A stretch of DNA of 64,000 nucleotides, taken from Lachnospiraceae bacterium A2 (GTDB lineage Bacteria > Bacillota > Clostridia > Lachnospirales > Lachnospiraceae). A model generated the notes under the pieces. The model made no database searches and had not been told where the DNA came from. It saw only the letters and a list, made by a program, of their open reading frames with translations. A program made the position numbers and the translations under genes. Each line of letters starts with the position of its first letter. The first letter of the stretch is position 1. The stretch is taken from NCBI GenBank assembly GCA_000403315.2, contig KE159638.1, positions 186,001 to 250,000 on the forward strand, read 5' to 3'. This document shows positions 23,619 to 32,970 of this stretch, in pieces.

Positions 23619-25237
23619 AAGTATTTTTAGTGGAAGATGAAATTGTCATCCGGGAAAACATCTGCCAGATGGTCCCATGGGCAGAATACGGGTTTGAATT
23701 ATGCGGGGAAGCAGGGGACGGGGAGATGGCCCTGCCCCTGATTTTGGAGAAAAAGCCGGATGTACTGATAACAGACATCCGTATGCCCTTTATGGACGGG
23801 CTGGAGCTGAGCCAGATTGTACGGAAGGAGCTGCCGGATACAAAGATTGTGATTGTCAGCGGTTACGACGATTTCAATTATGCCAGGACGGCGATCACCA
23901 TTGGGGTAGAAGAATACCTCTTAAAGCCCGTCAGCAGGCAGGATTTTGTGGACGTGCTGGAGAAAATCCGGGGGCGTTTCGAGGAGGAGAACGCCCAGCG
24001 GGATTATTATGAAAAATTTGAAAAGGATATGCAGCAGTATGAGCAGTATTCCCGGAGGGACTTTTTTGAAAAGCTGGTTTCCGGGAACGTTGGGCTGAAT
24101 GAAATTTACAGGCAGGCAGAGCAATTGCAGATAGACCTTACTGCATCGGCCTATAATATTATTTTGTTTAGCATGAACCGGAAGGAAAAGCGGGAAGCCT
24201 GGACGGACACTTATTCCCAGAAGGAAACAGAGGTATGGGAGCAGGTGGAACGGTTTATCCAGGACCGGGAGGAATTTTTGATGTTCCGGCATCAGGCCTT
24301 TAGCTATGCCATCTTGGTAAAAGGGGCGGCGGGCCGGATTGAGGCCCTGACGGAAGAATGCGCCTTGTATTTAAAGAGCCTGTTTGAAAAAAGCGGCGAG
24401 CGGTTTTACTGGTTTTTGGCGTCCGGGAACCCAGTAGGGCGCCTTAGCATGGTTTCCGAAAGCTATGAGAATGCCATAAAAGTATTTACCCTGCGCCACC
24501 TCAGGCCGGACCATTATATGCATTACAACCAGACGCCTTTCCGGGAGGAGGAAGACCGGGATGTGGATCTGCAGGCGGTGGATGCGTCGGCAATGGATAC
24601 GGAAGTGGTGCACACCTTCCTGAGCAATGGGCTGCTGGAAGAAACAGGCAGCTTTGTGGAAGATTATTTTTCCATGATTGGGGAGCCTGCGCTGGAGTCC
24701 AGGATGTTCCGGCAGTACGTGATTTTAAATATCCATTTCTGCACGGTGTCCTTTATCCAGAAGCTGGGGTATGGGAAGGAACAGCTCCGCATGGATTTGG
24801 GCTTAGATTGGAACCGCAAGGACCAGGTGGCCGCTGCAAAGCGCACGGCGGAAGAAATTTTGAAAAAGGGCATAGAGCTGCGGGACGAAAGCAGCAAGAA
24901 CCGTTACCGGACAGTTTTCGAGGTGGCCCTGGAATTTATTGGTGAAAATTATATGGATGCGGACATGTCCCTGAACAAAGCAGCCCGGGCGGCAAATGTC
25001 AGCGCGAACCATTTCAGCGCCCTGTTCAGCCAAGGGATGAACCAGACCTTTATTGAGTACCTGACGGAGCTGCGGATGAAAAAGGCGAAGGAGCTTTTGC
25101 GCTGCACGGATATGCGCTCCGGGCAGATTGCGCTGGAAATTGGCTATAAGGATTCCCATTATTTCAGTTTCCTGTTCAAAAAAACCCAGGGCTGCACTCC
25201 CAGCGACTACCGGAACCAGACAGGGGAAACAAAATGA
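23612..25237 (+). CDS. AraC-type response regulator (YesN-like)
   Basis: A 541-residue regulator. The receiver domain (residues 1-120) has the phosphorylated aspartate in DVLITDIRMPFMDG and the conserved lysine in EYLLKPVS. A long middle region of about 250 residues includes a degenerate sensor-like part. A C-terminal AraC double helix-turn-helix (about 435-540) has SLNKAARAANVSANHFSALF and GQIALEIGYKDSHYFSFLFKK. It is encoded with and surely phosphorylated by the kinase that overlaps its 3' end by 4 bases. It most likely activates the ABC-importer operon downstream, as YesN-type regulators do. Confidence 0.93.
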   Translation: MVKVFLVEDEIVIRENICQMVPWAEYGFELCGEAGDGEMALPLILEKKPDVLITDIRMPFMDGLELSQIVRKELPDTKIVIVSGYDDFNYARTAITIGVEEYLLKPVSRQDFVDVLEKIRGRFEEENAQRDYYEKFEKDMQQYEQYSRRDFFEKLVSGNVGLNEIYRQAEQLQIDLTASAYNIILFSMNRKEKREAWTDTYSQKETEVWEQVERFIQDREEFLMFRHQAFSYAILVKGAAGRIEALTEECALYLKSLFEKSGERFYWFLASGNPVGRLSMVSESYENAIKVFTLRHLRPDHYMHYNQTPFREEEDRDVDLQAVDASAMDTEVVHTFLSNGLLEETGSFVEDYFSMIGEPALESRMFRQYVILNIHFCTVSFIQKLGYGKEQLRMDLGLDWNRKDQVAAAKRTAEEILKKGIELRDESSKNRYRTVFEVALEFIGENYMDADMSLNKAARAANVSANHFSALFSQGMNQTFIEYLTELRMKKAKELLRCTDMRSGQIALEIGYKDSHYFSFLFKKTQGCTPSDYRNQTGETK

Positions 25238-26652
25238 AGCGGATTACGGGGCGGATGGACTTAAACCAAAAACTGAGGTATATCATTTTAAGCGTAATGG
25301 TGCCGCTGGCTGCCTGCATCGTCCTTTCCCTGAGCCTTCTTTGGGCATATTCCAAGCAGTATCAGGAAATTTCCCATAACATCCAGGTGGCCTGTGAATT
25401 TGATTTGGAGTTTAAGTCCAATGTGGATTTGAAAATGTATTACTACAGCATACGCAGCAGCTATCAGGAGGAATTTCCGCCGGAGGAGGTGGCGGACGCG
25501 CTGCGGGTCACAAGCCTGCTGACGGAAACCACCCGGGACAAGGACGGTGCGGAGAGCATCCGGAGCGTGGCGGCATACTGCCATACCTTGCAGCAGAAAA
25601 TTAACCAGATGTCGGAAACGGAGAGCTACGACCAAAGGCAGGAGCAGCTTGAAAAAAACATTTACCTCTTAACAAAGCTGATTCAGGAGGAAATGCGCCG
25701 CTATATTTACTATGAAGGGAAATACATGTCCGGCCTGCAGGCCAAGATGGGCAGGGATATTGTGGTGGCCATTGTGGTTGTGGCAGCGTCGGTTGCCATA
25801 TTGGTAGGGCTGCTTCTGTACGGCGCATTCCGTTTTTCCAACCGGATTTCCCGTTCGGTAGGGAGCCTTTGCAAAAATGTGGAACTGGTGGGGAACGGCC
25901 ATTTTGACATTCCCCTGATTGAGGAAGAAGATTATGAGCTGCAGCAGCTTTCCCAGGGGATTACCCAGATGGCGGGGCAGATTGGCAACCTGCTGGAGGA
26001 CGTGAAACGGGAGGAGCAGATCCAGCATATGACGCAGCTCCAGCTTTTGCAGGCCCAGGTAAACCCTCATTTCCTGTACAATACCCTGGACACGATTATG
26101 TGGCTGGTGGAGGCAAGGAAAACGAAGGACGCCGTGTACATGCTGAACCGGCTTTCTGTTTTTTTCCGTATCGCCCTTTCCACCGGGCAGGACATTATAA
26201 GGCTCAGGGAGGAAATCGCCCACACCAGAAGCTATATGGAAATCCAGCAAATCCGCTACCGGGATATTTTGGACTATGAGATTTCCCTTCCGGAAGAACT
26301 GGAGGAATTCCGCCTGCCTAAGCTTACCATCCAACCCCTGGTGGAAAACGCCTTATACCATGGGGTAAAGGAAAAGCGGGGGAAAAGCGCCATCCGGATT
26401 TCCTGCCAAAAAGGGGAAGGGGACGTGCTGATTGTGGTGGAGGACAATGGGATTGGGATGAAGCCGGAGCGGAAGGAGGAGCTTAAGGCTGCCCTGGAAA
26501 GCGGGGAACGGGCTGGGTTCGGCCTTGCTGCGGTACATGAGCGGATAAAGCTATACTGCGGAAGGGAATTTGGGGTGCAAATTTTCTCGGAATACGGGAG
26601 TGGAACCAGGGTGGAAGTACGCATATCAGAAGAAATCCTACCAGAACCATAA
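25234..26652 (+). CDS. YesM-type sensor histidine kinase
   Basis: A 472-residue kinase with two membrane segments (about residues 17-38 and 172-195) flanking an extracellular sensor of about 130 residues. A HAMP domain follows. The His_kinase (LytS/YesM) domain has the phospho-accepting histidine in QAQVNPHFLYNTLD, and the ATPase domain has PLVENALYHG (N box) and VVEDNGIGM (G1 box). YesM kinases sense sugars outside the cell, often through a periplasmic-type binding protein. Here the binding-protein gene is next, which supports that model. Confidence 0.93.
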   Translation: MKRITGRMDLNQKLRYIILSVMVPLAACIVLSLSLLWAYSKQYQEISHNIQVACEFDLEFKSNVDLKMYYYSIRSSYQEEFPPEEVADALRVTSLLTETTRDKDGAESIRSVAAYCHTLQQKINQMSETESYDQRQEQLEKNIYLLTKLIQEEMRRYIYYEGKYMSGLQAKMGRDIVVAIVVVAASVAILVGLLLYGAFRFSNRISRSVGSLCKNVELVGNGHFDIPLIEEEDYELQQLSQGITQMAGQIGNLLEDVKREEQIQHMTQLQLLQAQVNPHFLYNTLDTIMWLVEARKTKDAVYMLNRLSVFFRIALSTGQDIIRLREEIAHTRSYMEIQQIRYRDILDYEISLPEELEEFRLPKLTIQPLVENALYHGVKEKRGKSAIRISCQKGEGDVLIVVEDNGIGMKPERKEELKAALESGERAGFGLAAVHERIKLYCGREFGVQIFSEYGSGTRVEVRISEEILPEP

Positions 26653-26693
26653 AAAATTCCATTGACAGCCATGGAAATAGAAAATTCCGTAAG

Positions 26694-26750
26694 AAATCTA
26701 ACTGTATTCCGAAAAATCTTTATGGAAAATCTAAGTAATTCAACTATAAT
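26694..26750 (+). promoter_or_regulatory. Promoter and candidate activator sites before the binding-protein gene
   Basis: TATAAT at 26745-26750 lacks a good -35 box. Three AAATCT motifs lie upstream (26694, 26714, 26727), each within a longer similar word such as GAAAAATCTT or GGAAAATCTAA. The missing -35 and direct repeats suggest control by the AraC-type response regulator encoded just upstream. Confidence 0.45.
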
Positions 26751-26829
26751 AATAACTGTAAAAGGCAAGTGCTGATGACACGCAGTAATTGCAAAAAAAT
26801 GCAGAGATGCGGAATACAGGAGGTTTCTT

Positions 26830-27969
26830 ATGAAAAAGAAGATTATTTCTATGTTACTTGTAGCTTGTATGGGCTTAAGCCTTGTTGCATGTGGGGGAGG
26901 GAGTAATACGCCTGCATCCAATGACGGCGGGACAACAGAAGAAGGAAATGAAGGGGCGCAGGCTTCTGACGAGGGCGGCTCTGATGAAAATGCATCCAAT
27001 GAAGGCTCCGACGAAGGCGGTTCTTCTGGCGATGTGATTACCGTTGGGTTTTCACAGGTAGGCGCTGAGTCTGACTGGCGTACCGCTAACTCTGAATCCA
27101 TGAAATCCACATTCTCTGAAGCAAACGGATATAAACTGATTTTTGACGATGCACAGCAGAAACAGGAAAACCAGCTTACTGCAATCCGTAACTTCATCAA
27201 TCAGGAAGTAGATTATATTGTGCTTGCACCTACAACAGAAACAGGTTGGGATACGGTCCTTCAGGAAGCAAAAGATGCTGGGATCCCGGTTATCATTGTT
27301 GACCGTATGGTAGATGTATCCGATGATACCCTCTATAACTGCTATGTAGGCGGTAACTTTAAGCTGGAAGGCCAGAAGGCTTGTGAATGGCTGAAGGCTT
27401 ATGCAGATGCAAAAGGCATTACAGAACTGAACATTGCACATATCCAAGGGAACATTGGCGCTTCTGCACAGATTGGCCGTACCGAGGGCTTAGAGGAAGC
27501 AGCAGAAAAATATGGCTGGAACATCGTTGCACAGCAGTCTGGTGAATTCACACAGGCAAAAGGGCAGGAAGTTATGGAATCCATGCTGAAAAGCAATGAC
27601 AATATCAATGTAGTATACTGTGAGAATGACAACGAGGCATTTGGCGCAATTGATGCAATCAAGGCAGCAGGCAAGACCGTTGGACCGGATGGGGACATCC
27701 TTGTAATGTCCTTCGATACCGTAAAAGCTGGGATTGAAATGACAATGGCAGGGGACATTATCTGCAATACAGAGTGCAACCCGCTCCATGGGCCACGTGT
27801 AGAAGAACTGATTAAGCAGATGGAAGCCGGCGAAGAGCCAGAAAAGATTGCATATGTTGACGAAGGAATCTTCACCTATGGGGATGAAGTAGCAAAAGTT
27901 ACTGTTGATGGGCAGGACTATGAAGTAACAAAGGTTACACAGGAAGTCATCGACGGGCGTATGTACTAA
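26830..27969 (+). CDS. Sugar ABC transporter substrate-binding lipoprotein (YtfQ-like)
   Basis: A 379-residue protein with a signal peptide and lipobox LVACGG (Cys about residue 22). A G/S/E/D-rich tether of about 50 residues follows, then a periplasmic-binding fold of the LacI/ribose type: VITVGFSQVGAESDWRTANSESMK, VDYIVLAPTTETGWDTVL, VYCENDNEAFGAIDAIKAAG. The start resembles YtfQ, the galactofuranose-binding protein of E. coli. It delivers sugar to the importer encoded downstream and may report to the YesM-type kinase. AGGAGG precedes the ATG. Confidence 0.9.
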   Translation: MKKKIISMLLVACMGLSLVACGGGSNTPASNDGGTTEEGNEGAQASDEGGSDENASNEGSDEGGSSGDVITVGFSQVGAESDWRTANSESMKSTFSEANGYKLIFDDAQQKQENQLTAIRNFINQEVDYIVLAPTTETGWDTVLQEAKDAGIPVIIVDRMVDVSDDTLYNCYVGGNFKLEGQKACEWLKAYADAKGITELNIAHIQGNIGASAQIGRTEGLEEAAEKYGWNIVAQQSGEFTQAKGQEVMESMLKSNDNINVVYCENDNEAFGAIDAIKAAGKTVGPDGDILVMSFDTVKAGIEMTMAGDIICNTECNPLHGPRVEELIKQMEAGEEPEKIAYVDEGIFTYGDEVAKVTVDGQDYEVTKVTQEVIDGRMY

Positions 27970-27989
27970 GATTAAGATAGTAATGGGAA

Positions 27990-28026
27990 AAGCGCGGCAG
28001 AGCGGTATGCTGCCGTGCTTTTTTTA
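27990..28026 (+). terminator. Intra-operon terminator after the binding-protein gene
   Basis: AAGCGCGGCAG (27990-28000) pairs with CTGCCGTGCTT (28010-28020) and is followed by T6. Partial termination here would keep the binding protein in excess over the membrane components. Confidence 0.8.
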
Positions 28027-28065
28027 CCCCAAAATAAGGAAGAAAGAAAGCAGGTGGGATAATTT

Positions 28066-29586
28066 ATGGGAGAAAATGTAGTATTAACCATGCGGGATAT
28101 CTCTAAGACATTTCCCGGCGTAAAGGCCCTGCAGCATGTGGACTTTACATTACGGAAAAGTGAAATCCACGCCCTGATGGGGGAAAATGGCGCAGGGAAG
28201 TCAACGCTGATTAAAGTGCTGACCGGGGTCCATGAGTTCCAGAGCGGGGAGATTAAGATAGAGGGCAGGGCAGTTATCAACAAGTCGCCGCAGGATGCCC
28301 AGAACAACGGGATCAGCACCGTGTACCAGGAAGTCAACCTGTGCCCCAACCTGACGGTTGCAGAAAACCTTTTTATTGGCCGGGAACCACGGAAAATGGG
28401 GATGATTGACTGGAAGACCATGAACCGGAAATCGGAGGAGCTGCTGCGGGAGCTGGACATTGATGTGTCTGCCACCCAGTCACTGGAGGAATGTTCCATT
28501 GCCATCCAGCAGATGATTGCCATTGCAAGGGCAGTGGATATGCAGTGCAAGGTCCTGATTCTGGATGAGCCCACATCTTCCTTGGATGATGAGGAAGTAG
28601 AAAAGCTGTTTAAGCTGATGAACCGCCTGAAATCCGAAGGCGTAGGCATTATTTTTGTTACCCATTTCTTGGAGCAGGTTTATGCGGTCTGCGACCGGAT
28701 TACCGTGCTCCGGAACGGGGAACTGGTAGGGGAATATGAGATTGGGAAGCTGCCAAGGGTAATGCTGGTGGCTAAGATGATGGGCAAGGATTTCGACGAC
28801 CTGGCAGATATTAAGGGCGAGCACAACATGCAGAAGGATATGTCTTCCGCACCAGTCATTGACGCCAAAGGGCTGGGGCATAAAGGGACGATTAAGCCCT
28901 TCGACTTTGATATCCGCCGCGGGGAGGTTGTTGGCCTTACAGGCTTGCTTGGCTCTGGGCGTTCCGAGCTTGTCCGTGCCATTTACGGCGCTGACAAGGC
29001 AGACAGCGGGACTTTAAAAGTAAATGGGCAGGAAGTGAAAATCAACACGCCCTTGGAGGCAATGAAGGTTGGCATGGCATACCTGCCGGAGGACCGGAAA
29101 AAAGAAGGGATTATCGCAGACTTGTCCGTCCGTGAAAATATTATCATTGCCATGCAGGCAAAACGGGGCATGTTTAAGCTGATGAGCCGCAAAGAAATGG
29201 AAGAAGCAGCAGATAAATTTATTGCAATGCTGCAAGTAAAGACGGCCAGCCGTGAAACCCCAATTAAAAGCCTTTCCGGCGGGAACCAGCAAAAGGTGAT
29301 TATCGGCCGCTGGCTCCTTACCAACCCGGATTTTCTGATTCTGGATGAGCCAACCCGTGGGATTGACATTGGGACCAAGACAGAAATCCAGAAGCTTGTG
29401 CTGAACCTTGCAGATGAAGGGAAGGCAGTGACCTTTATCTCCTCTGAGGTAGAGGAAATGCTCCGTACCTGCTCCCGGATGAACGTGCTCCGTGACGGCG
29501 CAAAGGTTGGGGAAATCGAAGGGGAAGATTTGACACAGGAAAACATTATGAAGACGATTGCCGGAGGTGAAAGTGCACATGAGTAA
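28066..29586 (+). CDS. Sugar ABC transporter ATPase, two-domain (YtfR-like)
   Basis: A 506-residue protein with two nucleotide-binding domains in tandem. Domain 1 has GENGAGKST and LILDEPTSSLDD but a degenerate signature (CSIAIQQM). Domain 2 has a modified Walker A (GLLGSGRSE), full signature LSGGNQQK and LILDEPTRGID. This asymmetry is usual in the CUT2 family (RbsA, MglA, YtfR), in which only some sites hydrolyse ATP. It powers uptake with the two permeases downstream, and its gene overlaps the next by 8 bases. Confidence 0.92.
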   Translation: MGENVVLTMRDISKTFPGVKALQHVDFTLRKSEIHALMGENGAGKSTLIKVLTGVHEFQSGEIKIEGRAVINKSPQDAQNNGISTVYQEVNLCPNLTVAENLFIGREPRKMGMIDWKTMNRKSEELLRELDIDVSATQSLEECSIAIQQMIAIARAVDMQCKVLILDEPTSSLDDEEVEKLFKLMNRLKSEGVGIIFVTHFLEQVYAVCDRITVLRNGELVGEYEIGKLPRVMLVAKMMGKDFDDLADIKGEHNMQKDMSSAPVIDAKGLGHKGTIKPFDFDIRRGEVVGLTGLLGSGRSELVRAIYGADKADSGTLKVNGQEVKINTPLEAMKVGMAYLPEDRKKEGIIADLSVRENIIIAMQAKRGMFKLMSRKEMEEAADKFIAMLQVKTASRETPIKSLSGGNQQKVIIGRWLLTNPDFLILDEPTRGIDIGTKTEIQKLVLNLADEGKAVTFISSEVEEMLRTCSRMNVLRDGAKVGEIEGEDLTQENIMKTIAGGESAHE

Positions 29587-30649
29587 GGAAAAAGGATTTA
29601 ACTGGAAACAGATTACAAGCCATCACCTGTTCATGCCGGTTGTGTGCCTGATCGTGGTATGTTTGGCAAACGTAATCAAGTCCCCGGATTTCTTTAAGAT
29701 ATCCATTAGTGACAATGGGGTACTGTATGGTTCCGTCATTGATATTATTAATAGGGCTTCGGAGCTTGTCATCCTTGCCATTGGCATGACGCTGGTAACA
29801 GCGGCTTCCGGCGGGCAGGATATCAGCGTAGGCGCAATTATGGCAGTTGCAGCCGCAGTTTGCTGCCAGATATTGTCTGGAGGCGCAGCATCTACCAGCG
29901 AGTTCCAGAACCCATTTATCTTAGCAGCTCTCGCAGGGCTGGCAGCGGCCATGCTGTGCGGGTTATTTAACGGGTTTTTGGTAGCGAAATTAAACATACA
30001 GCCCATGGTTGCCACTTTGATTCTGTACACCGCTGGCCGGGGAATTGCCCAGCTTGTGACACAGGGGCAGATTACCTATATCCGTGTAGATTCCTATAAG
30101 GTATTGGGGGGCTACATTGGGAAATGCCCAATCCCCACTCCGATTTTTGCAGCAATCATCAGCGTAGTGGTTGCATATCTCGTATTGAATAAGACTGCAC
30201 TTGGACTTTATATCGAAAGTGTTGGCATTAACGGGGAGGCATCCCGTCTGGTAGGCTTAAATTCGACCCGGATTAAGTGGATGGCATACGTTATCTGCGG
30301 GTTCTTGGCAGGGTTTGCAGGGCTTGTGAACTCCAGCCGTATCTATTCCGCAGACGCCAATAACATCGGCCTGAACCTTGAGATGGACGCCATCCTTGCA
30401 GTTGCATTGGGAGGCAACCTGTTAAGCGGCGGTAAATTCAGCCTTGCAGGTTCCATTATCGGGGCCTTTACCATCCAAGCCCTTACCACGACGCTCCTCT
30501 CCATGAACGTTTCTGCGGATCAGGTTCCAGTTTATAAGGCAATTGTAGTTGTGGTTATCGTAGTGCTGCAAAGCCCGGTGTTCAAAAAGCAGATGGCAGT
30601 GTGGAAGGCAAGGAAAAGCAGCAATTCAACAGAAGGAGGGCGTGCATAA
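29579..30649 (+). CDS. Sugar ABC transporter permease (YtfT-like)
   Basis: A 356-residue membrane protein of the BPD_transp_2 family with about 8-10 hydrophobic segments. The family signature region is ILAVALGGNLLSGGKFSLAGSIIGA, with GQDISVGAIMAVAAAV near the first loops. GGAGGTGAAAGTGCAC places the start at 29579 inside the end of the ATPase gene. It ends in TAATG, sharing a base with the next start. Confidence 0.9.
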   Translation: MSKEKGFNWKQITSHHLFMPVVCLIVVCLANVIKSPDFFKISISDNGVLYGSVIDIINRASELVILAIGMTLVTAASGGQDISVGAIMAVAAAVCCQILSGGAASTSEFQNPFILAALAGLAAAMLCGLFNGFLVAKLNIQPMVATLILYTAGRGIAQLVTQGQITYIRVDSYKVLGGYIGKCPIPTPIFAAIISVVVAYLVLNKTALGLYIESVGINGEASRLVGLNSTRIKWMAYVICGFLAGFAGLVNSSRIYSADANNIGLNLEMDAILAVALGGNLLSGGKFSLAGSIIGAFTIQALTTTLLSMNVSADQVPVYKAIVVVVIVVLQSPVFKKQMAVWKARKSSNSTEGGRA

Positions 30650-31668
30650 TGGGAAAGGCAAAATCTAAGAAAATAAGCAGCAGTACGTTCCTGTTGTTGA
30701 CTACCATTATCCTGTTTGTGGTAATGTACGCTGCCGGAATGATTATTTTTAATGACAAAGGGTTTGCAAAGCCCCAGATGTTTTTGAACCTGTTTGTATC
30801 CAATGCAGGGCTCCTAGTCATTGGGTGCGGCATGACGATTGTGATGATTACTGGGGGGATTGACATTTCCGTTGGATCCGTTACCGCGTTGGTCTGCATG
30901 GTGTGCGCGTTCGCCATGGAACGGATGGGGATGAACGCCTACATGGCAGTACTGGTTGCCCTTGCCATTGGCCTTGCCTTTGGCGTGGTGCAGGGATATC
31001 TGGTAGCTTATCTGGATATCCAGCCCTTTATTGTAACCCTTGCAGGGATGTTCTTTGGGCGGGGCATGACGGCCATTGTCAGCACGGACATGATTGCCAT
31101 TACCAATGAAACCTTTTTGAAATGGGCGAAATTCCATATCAACCTGCCCTTTGGGACCCATAACCAGAAGGGGGAATACCTTCCCGCTTATATTTACCCA
31201 TCCGTAGTGGTTGCCATAATTGTGGTAATCCTTGTGAGCATTATGTTAAAATACTCCAAGTTTGGCCGCAAGCTTTACGCTATCGGCGGGAGCCAGCAGA
31301 GCGCTCTGATGATGGGCCTGAATGTAAAGAGGACGAAATTCCAGGCTTATGTGCTGGCAGGGTTTTTATCCGGCCTGGGCGGGTTCCTGTTCTGCTTAAA
31401 TAGCTGCGCAGGGTTTGTAGAGCAGGCGAAAGGCCTTGAAATGGATGCGATTTCTTCCGCCGTTATCGGCGGCACCCTCCTAAGCGGCGGTGTAGGAACG
31501 GCTGTAGGGACACTGTTTGGCGTCCTGATTAAAGGGACGATTTCCAGCCTGATTACGACACAGGGCACCCTGTCGAGCTGGTGGGTAAGGATCACCCTGT
31601 CCGCATTGCTGTGCTTCTTCATTGTGCTGCAGGCAGTGATCGCGGCAGTGAAGAAAAAGGGCAACTAG
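30649..31668 (+). CDS. Sugar ABC transporter permease (YjfF-like)
   Basis: A 339-residue BPD_transp_2 permease with TGGIDISVGSVTALVCMV near the start and LEMDAISSAVIGGTLLSGG, the counterpart of the upstream gene's signature. Two different permeases encoded in tandem, together with a YtfQ-like binding protein, are the arrangement of the YtfQRT-YjfF galactofuranose importer. The substrate here is inferred only. The gene starts at ATG 30649, overlapping the preceding stop. Confidence 0.9.
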   Translation: MGKAKSKKISSSTFLLLTTIILFVVMYAAGMIIFNDKGFAKPQMFLNLFVSNAGLLVIGCGMTIVMITGGIDISVGSVTALVCMVCAFAMERMGMNAYMAVLVALAIGLAFGVVQGYLVAYLDIQPFIVTLAGMFFGRGMTAIVSTDMIAITNETFLKWAKFHINLPFGTHNQKGEYLPAYIYPSVVVAIIVVILVSIMLKYSKFGRKLYAIGGSQQSALMMGLNVKRTKFQAYVLAGFLSGLGGFLFCLNSCAGFVEQAKGLEMDAISSAVIGGTLLSGGVGTAVGTLFGVLIKGTISSLITTQGTLSSWWVRITLSALLCFFIVLQAVIAAVKKKGN

Positions 31669-31671
31669 TGT

Positions 31672-31983
31672 ACTGAAGCCCTCCGGGCAGGATACCCTCG
31701 CTTCGCTGGGGCAGGCCCTGCGTACTCACACGAAGGGCAGTATGCCGCTAAGGCGGCTGTGCACGGCGCGCAAAGCGCCCTGCCGCAGGCGGGGGGCTGT
31801 CGCATTAAGAAAAATGATACAAGATATAGTTGGCATAAATCATTCTTCTATACTATATCTTGTATATGTTTTGCTTAGTGCAACAGCCCCTTTCTTGTCT
31901 TATAGGAAAGACGGTATTGATGTTCTAAGACAAGGTTCTGCTTCCGGCGGATGCCTGCTAAAATTTTCATCTGGCACTAAAAT
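31672..31983. repeat. Dispersed hairpin repeats after the sugar-transporter operon
   Basis: 31693-31713 is the exact reverse complement of 59046-59066, placing this stretch in the same repeat family as the DNA upstream of metK. 31793-31890 is a long hairpin bounded by GGGGCTGT and ACAGCCCC, with an inner stem of ATACAAGATATAGT against ACTATATCTTGTAT. A third hairpin (CTTGTCTTA/TAAGACAAG) lies near 31893-31945. They lie between convergent genes and may end transcription. Confidence 0.65.
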
Positions 31984-32970
31984 CTATATCACATTCCGCC
32001 GCATCGGCGTCATATCATAAACATTGCTTGCAGCCACAGCCTTGGAATCCCGTTCCCTTACAATATAAATAGGCCGGTTTTTATTTTCCAGATAATCTTT
32101 GGACAGATACTGCCCTATAATAAACAGCATAAGCATCTGCAGGCTGCTGAAAAACGCTATCATGCAGAAAACATAATATACCGTCCCAAGGCTGTGGTGG
32201 AATATTATCTGCTGCGCCAAAGCGTTCCCTGCAAGAAGGAAAGAAATCACCATCAGCAGCGCCCCAAGGATGCCCGGCAGCTTTAAGGGGGCGGTAGAAA
32301 AGGAAAGGATCCCGTCGAAGGCATAGGAAAACAGGCTTTTTAAGTTCCATTTGGAATTTCCGGCAGCCCGTTCAATATTGTGGAATTCCAGCCATTTTGT
32401 TTCAAAGCCCACAAAGGAGAAAATTCCTTTTGTGTAGCGGTTGTATTCCTTCATGGCAAGGATGGCTTCTGCCATGGTGCGGTTCATCATGCGGAAATCC
32501 CCTGCGCCATCGCTCATGTCCATATGGGTCATGTTCTGGATCACCTTGTAAAAGCTGCGGGAGAGGACGCCCCGGACGATGCCGTCCCCTTCACGGCCTA
32601 CCCGTTTCCCGGCGCAGCAGTCATAGCCTTCCTGGCTGACGGCTTGGTACATGGGTGCAAGGAGGGTGGGCGGGTGCTGCAGATCGGCGTCCATAATCAC
32701 GCAGTAATCCCCCTGCGCCTGTTCCAGCCCAGCATACATAGCTGCTTCTTTCCCAAAGTTCCGGGAAAAGGAAAAGTAATGGCAGTGCTTATCCTGATAG
32801 CTGAGTACCCGCAGGATATCCAGCGTATGGTCTTTGCTCCCGTCGTCTATAAACAGGAATTCATAGTCCAAGTCCGGGATAGCCGTAATGGCCTTTAAGG
32901 TTTCCCGGTAAAACAGGGATACAACTTCTTCTTCATTATAGCATGGTACGATAATACTCAGTTTACTCAT
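31984..32970 (-). CDS. Polyprenyl-phosphate glycosyltransferase (GtrB/CsbB-like)
   Basis: A 328-residue family-2 glycosyltransferase. It has SIIVPCYNEEEVV at the N-terminus, DDGSKDHT, the metal-binding MDADLQHPP motif, and two C-terminal membrane segments (about residues 235-260 and 270-295). GtrB/CsbB enzymes load a sugar on undecaprenyl phosphate at the inner membrane face. ATG 32970 is chosen because an AGGAAATCC-type site precedes it and the catalytic domain starts there. It overlaps gtrA by 8 bases, giving a GtrB/GtrA/YfhO unit. Confidence 0.9.
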   Translation of the reverse strand: MSKLSIIVPCYNEEEVVSLFYRETLKAITAIPDLDYEFLFIDDGSKDHTLDILRVLSYQDKHCHYFSFSRNFGKEAAMYAGLEQAQGDYCVIMDADLQHPPTLLAPMYQAVSQEGYDCCAGKRVGREGDGIVRGVLSRSFYKVIQNMTHMDMSDGAGDFRMMNRTMAEAILAMKEYNRYTKGIFSFVGFETKWLEFHNIERAAGNSKWNLKSLFSYAFDGILSFSTAPLKLPGILGALLMVISFLLAGNALAQQIIFHHSLGTVYYVFCMIAFFSSLQMLMLFIIGQYLSKDYLENKNRPIYIVRERDSKAVAASNVYDMTPMRRNVI

